Shown piece after piece: positions 1-8,252 of a DNA stretch of 64,000 nucleotides. Under the pieces are notes generated by a model. The model had not been told where the DNA came from. It worked only from the letters and a program-made list of their open reading frames with translations, and did no database searches. The stretch's first letter is position 1, and each line of letters starts with the position of its first letter. This DNA is from Chryseobacterium sp. 7 (GTDB lineage: Bacteria > Bacteroidota > Bacteroidia > Flavobacteriales > Weeksellaceae). The translations under genes were made by a program, and so were the position numbers. The stretch covers positions 124,001-188,000 of the forward strand of contig NZ_RCCA01000003.1 of the NCBI RefSeq assembly GCF_003663845.1, given 5' to 3'.

Positions 1-1231
1 TAGACTGATATGATTTGGTATGAAAAATGGGAATACTATTATTGGCTAAATTGTTGGTAGTGCCGCAAATTCCCGCATAAGCCATTATTGTAATTCCGCT
101 TCCCGGTTCTACAGCATTGGCTGCACTGCGGTTTCCACTACAACTTCCTGTAGTAGCATTAAAAGTATGCGGACCTCCAAACTGGTGTCCTACTTCATGG
201 GCTACATAATCAATATCGTAAGGATCTCCCACAGGGTTAGGTGAACCCGTGATTCCTCTTCCTTTATTGGTAGTGTTACAGATTACACCTAATCCGGCTA
301 ATCCGCCACCTCCGGTACTGAAAGTATGCCCAATATCATAATTGGCATTGCCTATCAATAAATCAATCTGAGTCTGGCTTTCGTCAATTAGTGTATAGGC
401 ATCATCATTTCCGTTGAACGGATCTGTAGCAGCATTGGTAAAGACTACATTGGCCTCGTTATCTACTAATACTAATCTTGAAGCAACTTCCTGCTCATAC
501 ACTCCATTCACTCTGTTTACAGAAGTTACAATGGCAGAAAGTGTTTGAGCAACAGTAGGAGTAGCTGTTCCCGTTGCCGCTACGGCATATTCTCCTGTAC
601 ATGCAACAGCAAGCCTGAAAACTCTAATTTGAGTTCCTACGCTTGGAGCTGTGGTTTTTTGAGCGTTTTTTTTTCCTAGCGCCGTATCATCCTCATCTTT
701 TACACCACAAGATCTCGGATTTTTATCAATCAGATCACTTTTCTTGTAAATGATATAATTGTTTACATCCAGTTTTGCATAAGGATCAATATAGGTATCA
801 CCAGCTACCACAGATTTGATCTGCGCATGGAAACCCAGTTCTGTAAAATCCAGTTTGATAGTGGCATATTTATCATCAATTCCCTGCCCGGTAAAGGTAA
901 CAATCTGAGGAAACTGACTGGCTAATCCTGGAGCCATTACTGAAGATTTCCAGATTCTGAATTTTGCTTTCGTACCATCAGGCATTGGCAAAACAATAAT
1001 TGGAGCGTTATCTTTACGGTCACTGTCTTTCAATTCCGGAACAGAATTAAAATAACTTTTCATTCCAGCTACATCCAATGTGTAGGTCATTGACTTTTCC
1101 GGTTGTACTGTCCTGTTTTTAGGATCTGCTTTAATGGACCTCTCACTGATTACCGTAAAAAAGTCCTGGGCTTTCCCGGAGGAAATGGATATCACAAATA
1201 TCCCCAGATAAAATAATTGTTTAATTTTCAT
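1..1231 (-). CDS. Reprolysin-like (M12B-type) zinc metallopeptidase, 3' end outside window
   Basis: Open reading frame reading leftward from an ATG at 1231 and running off the window edge, so only about 410 N-terminal residues are visible. It starts with a signal peptide (MKIKQLFYLGIFVISISSGKAQ). The zinc-binding motif HEVGHQFGGPH is encoded at about 167-199, which is the extended HExxHxxGxxH of reprolysin/metzincin peptidases. Secreted Bacteroidota proteins of this type often end in a type IX secretion sorting domain; that part would lie outside the window, so the route is inferred, although gldKLMN is present at 48.6-53.3 kb. Substrate unknown. Confidence 0.88.
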   Translation of the reverse strand, partial: MKIKQLFYLGIFVISISSGKAQDFFTVISERSIKADPKNRTVQPEKSMTYTLDVAGMKSYFNSVPELKDSDRKDNAPIIVLPMPDGTKAKFRIWKSSVMAPGLASQFPQIVTFTGQGIDDKYATIKLDFTELGFHAQIKSVVAGDTYIDPYAKLDVNNYIIYKKSDLIDKNPRSCGVKDEDDTALGKKNAQKTTAPSVGTQIRVFRLAVACTGEYAVAATGTATPTVAQTLSAIVTSVNRVNGVYEQEVASRLVLVDNEANVVFTNAATDPFNGNDDAYTLIDESQTQIDLLIGNANYDIGHTFSTGGGGLAGLGVICNTTNKGRGITGSPNPVGDPYDIDYVAHEVGHQFGGPHTFNATTGSCSGNRSAANAVEPGSGITIMAYAGICGTTNNLANNSIPIFHTKSYQS

Positions 1232-1560
1232 ATATAATGGTATGTAATTTTTATTAATTCAAATATTAAGTCCAAAAACTAAATAATATTTAGTTAAATA
1301 TTAATAATTCAAATATTATAGAATTATAAAATTAGTTAAATTAATTCAATTATTACATATTAAAATTCAAAAAAAGTCCAAATTCAATTACAAAAAAATC
1401 AATGATCCGGCTAGGGCAAAGCATTCCATTCAATAAATATTTTTTTCTTTTTTTCCGTAAAATAACTGATTTTATAGGCTTTCCGTTTTGATTATCTTTG
1501 GTGTAAAAATATCAACACTATCCAAAATTGATCAAACAAAAAAACAGAAACTTAAAAACT
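1232..1560. promoter_or_regulatory. Divergent AT-rich intergenic region with a -7 box
   Basis: A very AT-rich spacer between the leftward protease and the rightward secreted protein. A Bacteroidota -7 box, TATCTTTG, lies at 1493-1500, about 60 nt before the start at 1561. I see no clear -33 TTTG at the usual distance and no further gene. Confidence 0.45.
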
Positions 1561-2079
1561 ATGAAAAAACTAATCTCAATTCTCCTGTTTTCATTAACAT
1601 TTGGATTCACGAGTGCTCAGGAAAACTTTGAAGTATCAACCTTACGAATCGGACCTTTTAAAGTTTTCATGCCTAAAGTTGAGGCTGAAAAAATAGCAGG
1701 AACCAAACTGGCCAATTCAAACGGAGAGAAAAAAAATATGGTAAAATATAACGGGGAAACTATTCAGATTGATCTTTTTGACAATTATATTAATGAGGCC
1801 AACCCGAGCGTTCCTTCTATTACTTACATGACAACTTCGAGCAAAAAATTTAAGACGAAAAGCGGAATCGGCGTGGGAAGTACAAGGGATGATCTGATCA
1901 ATGCCTATAAAAATTATGCTAACTTCAGTGTACGCCCGGACTGGGATTCTAATGGAAAACCGATTAAAGATACCGGATATTTTAATCTTGAAGACAGCCA
2001 GGCTGGAACGTTATTAAGCTTTAAATTTGTTAATAATATTGTGACGGAAATCTCCGTTTACCTCAATGAAGGCTGTTAA
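1561..2079 (+). CDS. Secreted hypothetical protein
   Basis: A 172-residue protein. I chose the ATG at 1561 over an upstream in-frame ATG at 1528 because it begins a clean signal peptide (MKKLISILLFSLTFGFTSAQ). The mature part has the pattern of a small periplasmic domain, with a stretch GIGVGSTRDDLINAYKNY that resembles repeats seen in other small secreted Bacteroidota proteins. No catalytic motif is recognised. It stands alone between the protease and the transketolase genes. Function unknown. Confidence 0.75.
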   Translation: MKKLISILLFSLTFGFTSAQENFEVSTLRIGPFKVFMPKVEAEKIAGTKLANSNGEKKNMVKYNGETIQIDLFDNYINEANPSVPSITYMTTSSKKFKTKSGIGVGSTRDDLINAYKNYANFSVRPDWDSNGKPIKDTGYFNLEDSQAGTLLSFKFVNNIVTEISVYLNEGC

Positions 2080-2189
2080 AAGCGGAAAAATATTCAATTC
2101 AGTCAAAATCCGGGTTTTTACATCCGGATTTTTGCATTTCCATAAGCCAGTAAAAAATTGTAAATTCGCATGCAAATAAATCAGATATA

Positions 2190-3041
2190 ATGAGTAAAAG
2201 TATCGAAGAGTTAAAAACTCTTACTACGCAGATCAGAAGAGACATTTTAAGAATGGTTCACGCTGTAAATTCAGGACACCCTGGTGGAAGCTTAGGTTGT
2301 ACAGAGTTCTTTACAGCCCTTTACGGAAAGGTAATGAACTACAAGCTTCCTTTCACAATGGAAGGTAAGAATGAGGATCATTTTTATCTATCAAACGGAC
2401 ACATTTCTCCGGTATTCTACTCTACTTTAGCAAGATTTGGTTTCTTCCCTGTAGAAGAACTGAGTACTTTCAGAAAATTAGATTCAAGATTACAGGGGCA
2501 CCCGACTACTCACGAAGGTCTTCCGGGAATCAGAGTTGCTTCAGGTTCTCTTGGACAGGGACTTTCTGTAGCACTTGGAGCTGCTCAGGGTAAAAAATTA
2601 GATGGTGATCAGTCTCTTGTTTACACTCTTCACGGAGATGGTGAGCTTCAGGAAGGTCAGATCTGGGAGGCATTAATGTATGCTTCTGCTAAAAAGGTAG
2701 ATAATATCATTTCTACTATTGATTATAACGGACGCCAGATTGACGGAGATACAGATGATGTATTAAGCTTAGGAAATCTTCATGCTAAATTAGAAGCATT
2801 CGGATGGATTGTTCTGGAAGAAAAGAACGGTAATGATCTTGAAGCTGTGATTGCGATTCTTGAGAAAGCAAAAACAGAAACCGGAAAAGGGAAACCTGTA
2901 GCAATCCTTCTTCATACAGAAATGGGTTATGGAATAGATTATATGATGGGATCTCATGCTTGGCATGGTAAAGCTCCTAATGATGAGCAGCTAGAAACAG
3001 CAATGAAGCAATTGTACCTGGAAGCTCCGGCTGATTATTAA
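2190..3041 (+). CDS. Transketolase, N-terminal subunit
   Basis: A 283-residue protein matching the thiamine-diphosphate-binding half of transketolase. Visible family features are the N-terminal SGHPGGSLG, the HGDGELQEGQ stretch that binds ThDP and Mg2+, and a C-terminal GSHAWHGKAP. Transketolase moves two-carbon ketol units in the non-oxidative pentose phosphate pathway. It works with the C-terminal subunit encoded 100 bp downstream. This split arrangement is common in Bacteroidota and is not a broken gene: both halves have their own starts and intact ends. Confidence 0.93.
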   Translation: MSKSIEELKTLTTQIRRDILRMVHAVNSGHPGGSLGCTEFFTALYGKVMNYKLPFTMEGKNEDHFYLSNGHISPVFYSTLARFGFFPVEELSTFRKLDSRLQGHPTTHEGLPGIRVASGSLGQGLSVALGAAQGKKLDGDQSLVYTLHGDGELQEGQIWEALMYASAKKVDNIISTIDYNGRQIDGDTDDVLSLGNLHAKLEAFGWIVLEEKNGNDLEAVIAILEKAKTETGKGKPVAILLHTEMGYGIDYMMGSHAWHGKAPNDEQLETAMKQLYLEAPADY

Positions 3042-3140
3042 TTATAAATGATAAATTATTATTGGTAAGTGATGCCCTCAGAACTTTTATACTATTATTA
3101 ATCTGCCATCATTTATCAATGATCAAAAACTTTAGTAAAA

Positions 3141-4085
3141 ATGAAATATACATATACAGAAAAAAAGGACACTCGTTCAGGATTCGGAGCAGGATTAGCT
3201 GAACTGGCTGACAAAAATCCCAATGTAGTAGCACTTTGTGCAGACCTTATCGGTTCTTTGAAAATGGAGAAATTCATTGAGAAGGCTCCTGAAAGATTCT
3301 TTCAGATTGGTATTGCAGAAGCGAACATGATGGGAATTGCTGCCGGTCTTAGCATTACAGGAAAAATTCCTTTCACAGGAACTTTTGCTAACTTTTCTAC
3401 TTCCAGAGTATATGACCAGATTCGTCAGTCTATTGCTTATTCTAACAAAAATGTAAAAATCTGTGCATCTCACGCAGGTCTTACGTTAGGAGAAGACGGA
3501 GCTACTCACCAGGTTCTTGAAGATATCGGGATGATGAAAATGCTTCCTGGAATGACAGTGATCAATACTTGTGACTACAACCAGACAAAAGCAGCAACAT
3601 TAGCTATTGCAGAGTTTGAAGGTCCTGTATATTTAAGATTCGGAAGACCTGTAGTACCTGTTTTCATTCCGGAAGATATGCCTTTCGAAATCGGAAAAGG
3701 AATTTTGCTTCAGGAAGGTACTGATGTAACGATTGTTGCAACAGGACACCTTGTATGGGAATCTCTTGTAGCGGCTGATGAGCTTGAGAAAGAAGGTATT
3801 TCTTGTGAGGTTATCAACATTCACACGATCAAGCCTCTTGATGAAGAGATCATCTTAAAATCTGTTGAGAAAACTGGTAAGATTGTAACCGCTGAGGAGC
3901 ACAACTACCTTGGAGGTTTAGGAGAATCTGTTGCAGGTATGCTTGCTAGAAAAAGACCTACAAAACAGGAGTTTGTAGCAGTAAATGATACTTTCGGAGA
4001 ATCTGCAACACCTGCAGAGCTTATGAAGAAGTACAAAATTGACTCTGCTGCAGTAAAAGAAGCTGTAAAGAGAATCTTAGCTTAG
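3141..4085 (+). CDS. Transketolase, C-terminal subunit
   Basis: A 314-residue protein corresponding to the pyrimidine-binding and C-terminal domains of transketolase. It has the central FFQIGIAEANMMGIAAGLS segment with the conserved catalytic Glu, followed by a transketolase C-terminal domain (TDVTIVATGHLVWESLVAADEL). It pairs with the product of the preceding gene to form the active enzyme. The two genes are probably one transcript ending at the strong hairpin at 4111-4137. Confidence 0.93.
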   Translation: MKYTYTEKKDTRSGFGAGLAELADKNPNVVALCADLIGSLKMEKFIEKAPERFFQIGIAEANMMGIAAGLSITGKIPFTGTFANFSTSRVYDQIRQSIAYSNKNVKICASHAGLTLGEDGATHQVLEDIGMMKMLPGMTVINTCDYNQTKAATLAIAEFEGPVYLRFGRPVVPVFIPEDMPFEIGKGILLQEGTDVTIVATGHLVWESLVAADELEKEGISCEVINIHTIKPLDEEIILKSVEKTGKIVTAEEHNYLGGLGESVAGMLARKRPTKQEFVAVNDTFGESATPAELMKKYKIDSAAVKEAVKRILA

Positions 4086-4104
4086 TATAAGCTATTTTAT
4101 ATAG

Positions 4105-4145
4105 AAAAAACTCGGCGGTTTCTTCGAAACCGCCGAGTTTTTGTT
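4105..4145 (+). terminator. Rho-independent terminator after transketolase genes
   Basis: Perfect 12-bp stem (CTCGGCGGTTTC at 4111-4122, its complement at 4126-4137) with a 3-nt loop, followed by a T-run. It closes the transketolase operon. Confidence 0.9.
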
Positions 4146-4177
4146 GGTAGATTTGTGAAATCTGTTTCTTGCATAAA

Positions 4178-4230
4178 CCACCCCGGCAAAAATTCAAAGA
4201 ATTTTTGACACCCCCTCCAAAGAGGGGAAT
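4178..4230. repeat. Small intergenic double-hairpin element
   Basis: Two adjacent hairpins: AAAAATTC (4188-4195) with GAATTTTT (4199-4206), and CCCCTC (4212-4217) with GAGGGG (4222-4227). The layout (CACCCC, A/T hairpin, CCCCTCCAAAGAGGGG) looks like a dispersed intergenic element of flavobacterial genomes. Only one copy is in this window, so repeat status is inferred. Confidence 0.45.
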
Positions 4231-4275
4231 GTTTACGCCTCCATTCATCATCGTATTAGTTTTTATCCTTCATTA

Positions 4276-4794
4276 TTATTGTTCTACTTGATTGAGAGGA
4301 ATTCCTACGGCAATCAGAACCGGACACAGTATTTCTTGGATGTATTCATCTTCTCTTTTGTTGGAAGCTTTTGACCCTGAAAAATAATTGCTGATTCTAT
4401 AGTTTTTCACAAACTGATTCCGTTTTTTTCCGATTGAATAATAATATCCTCCTCTTTCGTCATTAACAAAATAGGTCATTTCATCAAAATTCATCAGCTT
4501 TTTGGAAAGTAGGAGCTTTCTGTAAATACACTTTTCTGATTTATCAAAAATAAATTTCACCGGAATTCTGAACAACAGATCAAAAAGAAGGTACATCATA
4601 TAAACAGACCAAAACCCCATTGCGATTATAAACTGATCTCCGGACATTTTATCCATAAAATAGTAGATAATCACAGGAAGCGCAATAATTCCCAATGCCA
4701 GCCACCACACTAAAGTACGCAGGAAACTGTAATTGGGCATAAAGCTTATTTCGCTTCCGTTTTCTTCAAACTTATAGCGGTCTCTGATGTCCAT
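4276..4794 (-). CDS. Two-TM membrane protein with PH-like tail
   Basis: A 172-residue protein with two membrane segments near residues 28-48 and 56-72, followed by a soluble beta-rich part. Its ATG overlaps the 3' end of the upstream gene by 23 nt, indicating translational coupling. The architecture matches the gene at 4772-5251 and the one at 7214-7675, so these may be distant paralogues. No enzyme motif is seen. Function unknown. Confidence 0.65.
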   Translation of the reverse strand: MDIRDRYKFEENGSEISFMPNYSFLRTLVWWLALGIIALPVIIYYFMDKMSGDQFIIAMGFWSVYMMYLLFDLLFRIPVKFIFDKSEKCIYRKLLLSKKLMNFDEMTYFVNDERGGYYYSIGKKRNQFVKNYRISNYFSGSKASNKREDEYIQEILCPVLIAVGIPLNQVEQ

Positions 4795-5251
4795 TTTCAG
4801 GAGTATTGACGTTCAAAATATCTTCTGTTTCGTTGACCATTTTCTGTATTCCTTTCTGGGTAAGTGCCTGGCCAATGGTAAGCTTCTTTTCTTTGCCATC
4901 TACTTCGAAATACATAGACAGCATTACATTGGTGGTGATAAAACCCATGTACTTTGTTGCTATCACATGGAAATTTCTGAAATTATCAATAGGATATGTT
5001 CTTGCCGGAACAAAAATGGAGTGCTTTCCGGTAATGGTTTTGCGATCCATATCGATGATAAATTTTTTGGTGAAAAAATTGAGAACAATCAATGCTACTA
5101 CAGCAAAAATAACATAGCTCCCGATTCTTACACTGTTAAAAATCAATCCTGCAACGATCAGAAAAATAATACAGAGCACGGTTATAAATACCGGCTGGTT
5201 TTTAAAGATATATTGGCTACCTTCCTGTTTGTAAAAGTTATAGTTGTTCAT
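4772..5251 (-). CDS. Two-TM membrane protein with PH-like tail
   Basis: A 159-residue protein. The ATG at 5251 is preferred over an upstream in-frame ATG at 5341 because the extra N-terminal 30 residues are atypical and the shorter form starts like its neighbours (MNNYNFYKQEGSQY). Two hydrophobic segments lie at about residues 18-36 and 40-56, followed by a beta-rich domain (KKFIIDMDRKTITGKHSIF) that resembles a bacterial PH-like domain. It overlaps the downstream gene by 23 nt. Function unknown. Confidence 0.65.
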   Translation of the reverse strand: MNNYNFYKQEGSQYIFKNQPVFITVLCIIFLIVAGLIFNSVRIGSYVIFAVVALIVLNFFTKKFIIDMDRKTITGKHSIFVPARTYPIDNFRNFHVIATKYMGFITTNVMLSMYFEVDGKEKKLTIGQALTQKGIQKMVNETEDILNVNTPENGHQRPL

Positions 5252-5397
5252 AATTAAAAGTGATGGTTCTTTATGTTTTGGTGTGAGATATATTATTAGT
5301 GATTGATGGAGTTTGTATTTGATAAAAGGCTTCTGAGACAATTATTTTATCTGGCTTCATATGTATATTTAAAGTGTTTTTTTAGTTCCCCATTCTT

Positions 5398-5931
5398 TTA
5401 ATTGCCCCAGGTAGCCATCCAGTCCAGATATTCATTTTTGTATTCATTATCATTAAGCCTGATGATGAGATCCTGCAGATCTTTTTTCTCAAACTCATCA
5501 TCTGAAACTGTAAAAATCAGGAACACCTCCTTCCTTGTAATATTGGTAAAAAAGTTTTCATTTTTAAGCTTTTCCAAAACTTCAATACAGATGGAATATA
5601 ACTTTGTCTGAAAACCCTCAAACCAATGATCATCGTCATCATGCTTATAAAGTTATGTTCTCAACTGAGTACAGATATCATTGAAATCTTCATTGGCTCC
5701 TTCCATTTCGTAGATCCATTCTGCCGGCTCATATTTATAATAAAGCGCATCTTCTTCATCTGCATTTTCCATGGCTTTCATTGTATTGGCTGCAGGACAC
5801 ACCGTCATTGCACCTTCGTCACTGTACAAGGCAAAACTGTATATGTCCTCTGCTCCATGCTTTTCATACACTTCTAAAAAAGCTTTCTTAGCAGCCTCTT
5901 CTATCTGCTGTCTCAAAATTTCAAAATCCAT
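5398..5931 (-). pseudogene. DUF4303-family gene interrupted by an in-frame TAA
   Basis: The first 92 codons (MDFEILRQQIEEAAKK...) match the DUF4303 family, including FALYSDEGAMTVCPAANT. A TAA stop lies at 5653-5655. Reading on in the same frame gives 84 more coding-like residues (beginning LYKHDDDDHWFEGFQTK, ending YLDWMATWGN) before a second TAA at 5398-5400. The combined length of about 176 residues fits the usual size of the family, and the tail has the expected conserved pattern. I therefore read it as one gene split by a nonsense change. The N-terminal fragment could still be expressed. Confidence 0.75.
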
Positions 5932-6028
5932 ACGTCTTTCTTTTTTAAAATGGGCGGTAAAAATACCCTTATCCTGTCAAATCAGCACCTCATATTTTTA
6001 GAAAGGCTGTTCAATTTCATGATTATAG

Positions 6029-6205
6029 CTATCTGTTTTTATTATACAGGATCAATCCGGGGATCAAAATAGCTGCGCCAAGGAGTATGGGAGGCAATTC
6101 TCCATATCTGAACAGCCAGGAAGTTTCTCTGGATGGTCCTATTTTAATCACCACTACCAGGCAAAATCCTATCAGAATCAGCATAATTCCAAGTATTTTC
6201 TTCAT
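6029..6205 (-). CDS. Small two-TM membrane protein
   Basis: A 58-residue protein starting MKKILGIMLILIGFCLVV. It has one hydrophobic segment at residues 4-20 and a second at about 38-54 (PPILLGAAILIPGLILY), ending with a basic tail. It lies 25 bp downstream of the DUF3829 lipoprotein gene and on the same strand, so it is probably cotranscribed. Function unknown. Confidence 0.6.
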   Translation of the reverse strand: MKKILGIMLILIGFCLVVVIKIGPSRETSWLFRYGELPPILLGAAILIPGLILYNKNR

Positions 6206-6230
6206 AGTATTAAGTTTAATTATTAGTAAA

Positions 6231-7184
6231 TCAGTCTACAAAAGTGTTATAACTGCCAAGGACGTAGCCTGCTTCTCTTTCCAGATCATTAAGATTACTG
6301 TTCAGCTCCTGACTATTCTCATTCAGGCTTCGCTGTACAATTCTCATTTTGCCCAGAAAATCATTTACAGAATTATTGAATACCTGATAACTTCTTTCCT
6401 TTTGTTTTTCCGAAGACGGAATTTCTTCTTTGATATTCCTGTTGTATAATTTTTCCATCTGCTGATATTGCTGGGAAAATTTGTTTTTGTAGGCAATCAT
6501 ATCCGTTACATTGTAAGAATCATCAATAATTTTCTGCGTCAGCTCCATCGTTTCTCTGGATTGAAGGATCTGTGTTTTAAGCGGATGATCCTTGAGGGTT
6601 TCTATTTCTGCTTTATCTGCCTTGGGTGAAAGTTTTGCAAACAGCTCACTTGCTGCAGTTCGGTTTTTCTGGATAAGTTTTTTTGCTTTTTCAGTGATCT
6701 CTGTTACTTTTTTTCCTTTATCATCTTTCCAGTCTTCTGCTTCTTTATAGGTTTCCAATTCTTTCTTTAGAGTTTCAAGTTGAGCCGTTGTATCTTTCAT
6801 TGTATCAACCAAACTTTGAAATTCTTTTCCCAAGACATCCGGAGCCTTTACTTCCTGATGGGAATACAACATGATGGTAGGAGTGAAACTGAGCGAAATT
6901 CCGGAAAACTGAGGATTGGCAGCTGCATTGTTCACAAATTCTTCCATCTGGACTAATGAGTTTTTAAAGTTTTTGATAAATTCTGACTGAGCATCATCCA
7001 TTTTTACCACTTTATTATTAAAGGAAATAATATCCCTGTTGGTATCTCCGGAATTAACACTGAAAGGATTGATCTGCTTAGAATCATTCTGCGAAAGTTT
7101 TTCTTTCATTTTTTCCAGCTTGCCACATGAGATAACAGAAAAGCTAAGGAAAAGCATTCCTGCCATAATTATTGATCTTTTCAT
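6231..7184 (-). CDS. DUF3829-family lipoprotein
   Basis: A 317-residue protein with a lipoprotein signal (MKRSIIMAGMLFLSFSVISC, lipobox Cys at residue 20). The mature part is almost entirely helical and rich in Lys, Glu and Gln, with long predicted coiled-coil stretches, as in the DUF3829 family (sequence around INPFSVNSGDTNRDIISFNNKVV). It should be anchored in the envelope. It sits in a leftward group of small membrane proteins from 8.0 to 4.3 kb. Function unknown. Confidence 0.8.
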   Translation of the reverse strand: MKRSIIMAGMLFLSFSVISCGKLEKMKEKLSQNDSKQINPFSVNSGDTNRDIISFNNKVVKMDDAQSEFIKNFKNSLVQMEEFVNNAAANPQFSGISLSFTPTIMLYSHQEVKAPDVLGKEFQSLVDTMKDTTAQLETLKKELETYKEAEDWKDDKGKKVTEITEKAKKLIQKNRTAASELFAKLSPKADKAEIETLKDHPLKTQILQSRETMELTQKIIDDSYNVTDMIAYKNKFSQQYQQMEKLYNRNIKEEIPSSEKQKERSYQVFNNSVNDFLGKMRIVQRSLNENSQELNSNLNDLEREAGYVLGSYNTFVD

Positions 7185-7213
7185 AGTTCTGTATTAAATT
7201 GTAATAGGTGTTT

Positions 7214-7675
7214 TTATCTGATTTTCACATTCACATCTTCAAGTTCATTGGTAATCTCCTGCATCATTTTTTTACTGAAAGACTGTGATATTAAAGGACG
7301 TTTAAAATTTGATACATTTTTAAAATTAGCATACAGATAACATCCTATAGGTATAAATCCCAACCGGAATGCCTGTAGCTCAAAGCCTTCAAAATCTTCC
7401 ATTTTGTAAATGAATTCTTTCCGGTTCAAACCACTGCTCGTGACTGTAAGAATCTGATTTTGTATGTCAAAATTAACTTTTGGCGGAATAAAAGAAACAA
7501 TGGTGAGCAATAATGAGAAGATGAACAGAATAATTCCTGTTTTCAGATAGATGGTATTGATGATCAGAAATACAGAAATACAAACCCAGGCTACTACTAT
7601 AATGTGCTGAAATGCCATATACTGCTTCACCTGATATACTGAACCTTCTTTTTTTAAATGTTTAAAATCGTTCAT
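7214..7675 (-). CDS. Two-TM membrane protein with PH-like tail
   Basis: A 153-residue protein with two membrane helices at about residues 24-42 and 46-64, followed by a beta-rich cytoplasmic part (PPKVNFDIQNQILTVTSSG). Its layout is the same as the proteins at 4276-4794 and 4772-5251. It follows the DUF4870 gene by 18 bp on the same strand and is probably cotranscribed. Function unknown. Confidence 0.65.
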   Translation of the reverse strand: MNDFKHLKKEGSVYQVKQYMAFQHIIVVAWVCISVFLIINTIYLKTGIILFIFSLLLTIVSFIPPKVNFDIQNQILTVTSSGLNRKEFIYKMEDFEGFELQAFRLGFIPIGCYLYANFKNVSNFKRPLISQSFSKKMMQEITNELEDVNVKIR

Positions 7676-7693
7676 ATTGAGAAATTTCAGATA

Positions 7694-8014
7694 CTATCCG
7701 ATGAAAGAGAATTTGTCTTCAAACATTTTCCCTATCATTGGTAAAGGTTTTTCAACATTATTAGCCGCATTAATGATTCCAATGATCATCAGTACCAAAG
7801 GAATGAATCCCAATATCCCAAGCATTCCGATTTTGGTCACCATCATCAGAACATTAAGAATAATGGAGAGTACAATTGAAAAAATAATCAATCCTAAAGA
7901 CTGCTTCAGGTGATATTTTAAAAGACTGTTCGATTTTTCTTTCCCGATGACAAAAGAAATCAACCATCCTAAAAGGGTAATGTAAGAAACAATAGATAAT
8001 GTTTTGTTGTCCAT
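7694..8014 (-). CDS. DUF4870-family membrane protein
   Basis: A 106-residue protein with three hydrophobic segments. It begins MDNKTLSIVSYITLLGWLIS and has the family signature KSNSLLKYHLKQSLGLIIFS (polar HxxQ region before a membrane helix), which is typical of DUF4870 (Tic20-like) membrane proteins. It is the first gene of the leftward group. Function not established. Confidence 0.8.
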   Translation of the reverse strand: MDNKTLSIVSYITLLGWLISFVIGKEKSNSLLKYHLKQSLGLIIFSIVLSIILNVLMMVTKIGMLGILGFIPLVLMIIGIINAANNVEKPLPMIGKMFEDKFSFIG

Positions 8015-8252
8015 AACTGTAAAATTTTAAATTAATATTCTTTGATTTTTTCTGGTTTAAAATTGCATCAGAAAAATATTACAGCCTCTACTTCTGCAAC
8101 TACAAAACACCTTCAACCCAAAATACCAATGACTACAAAACGTCTACAAAAACACACAATCATCTAATTAACAACAACTTACACAATAATTCAATTTTCA
8201 TTTTTTTATATTGGTAATTGACGGGTGTCTACAATTTTTGTACTTTCACCCT

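Noticed and set aside
2190..4085. Transketolase as a gene broken in two
   Set aside because: Both parts have own starts, complete domains and a normal gap; the two-gene form is common in this phylum.
4021..4251. 76-codon frame on the minus strand after the transketolase genes
   Set aside because: It runs through the transketolase end, the terminator and the double-hairpin element; composition is not coding-like.
4787..5257. 156-codon plus-strand frame opposite the membrane protein gene
   Set aside because: Antisense to a coding-like gene with a signal-free but plausible membrane pattern; His/Cys-rich composition is typical of a shadow frame.
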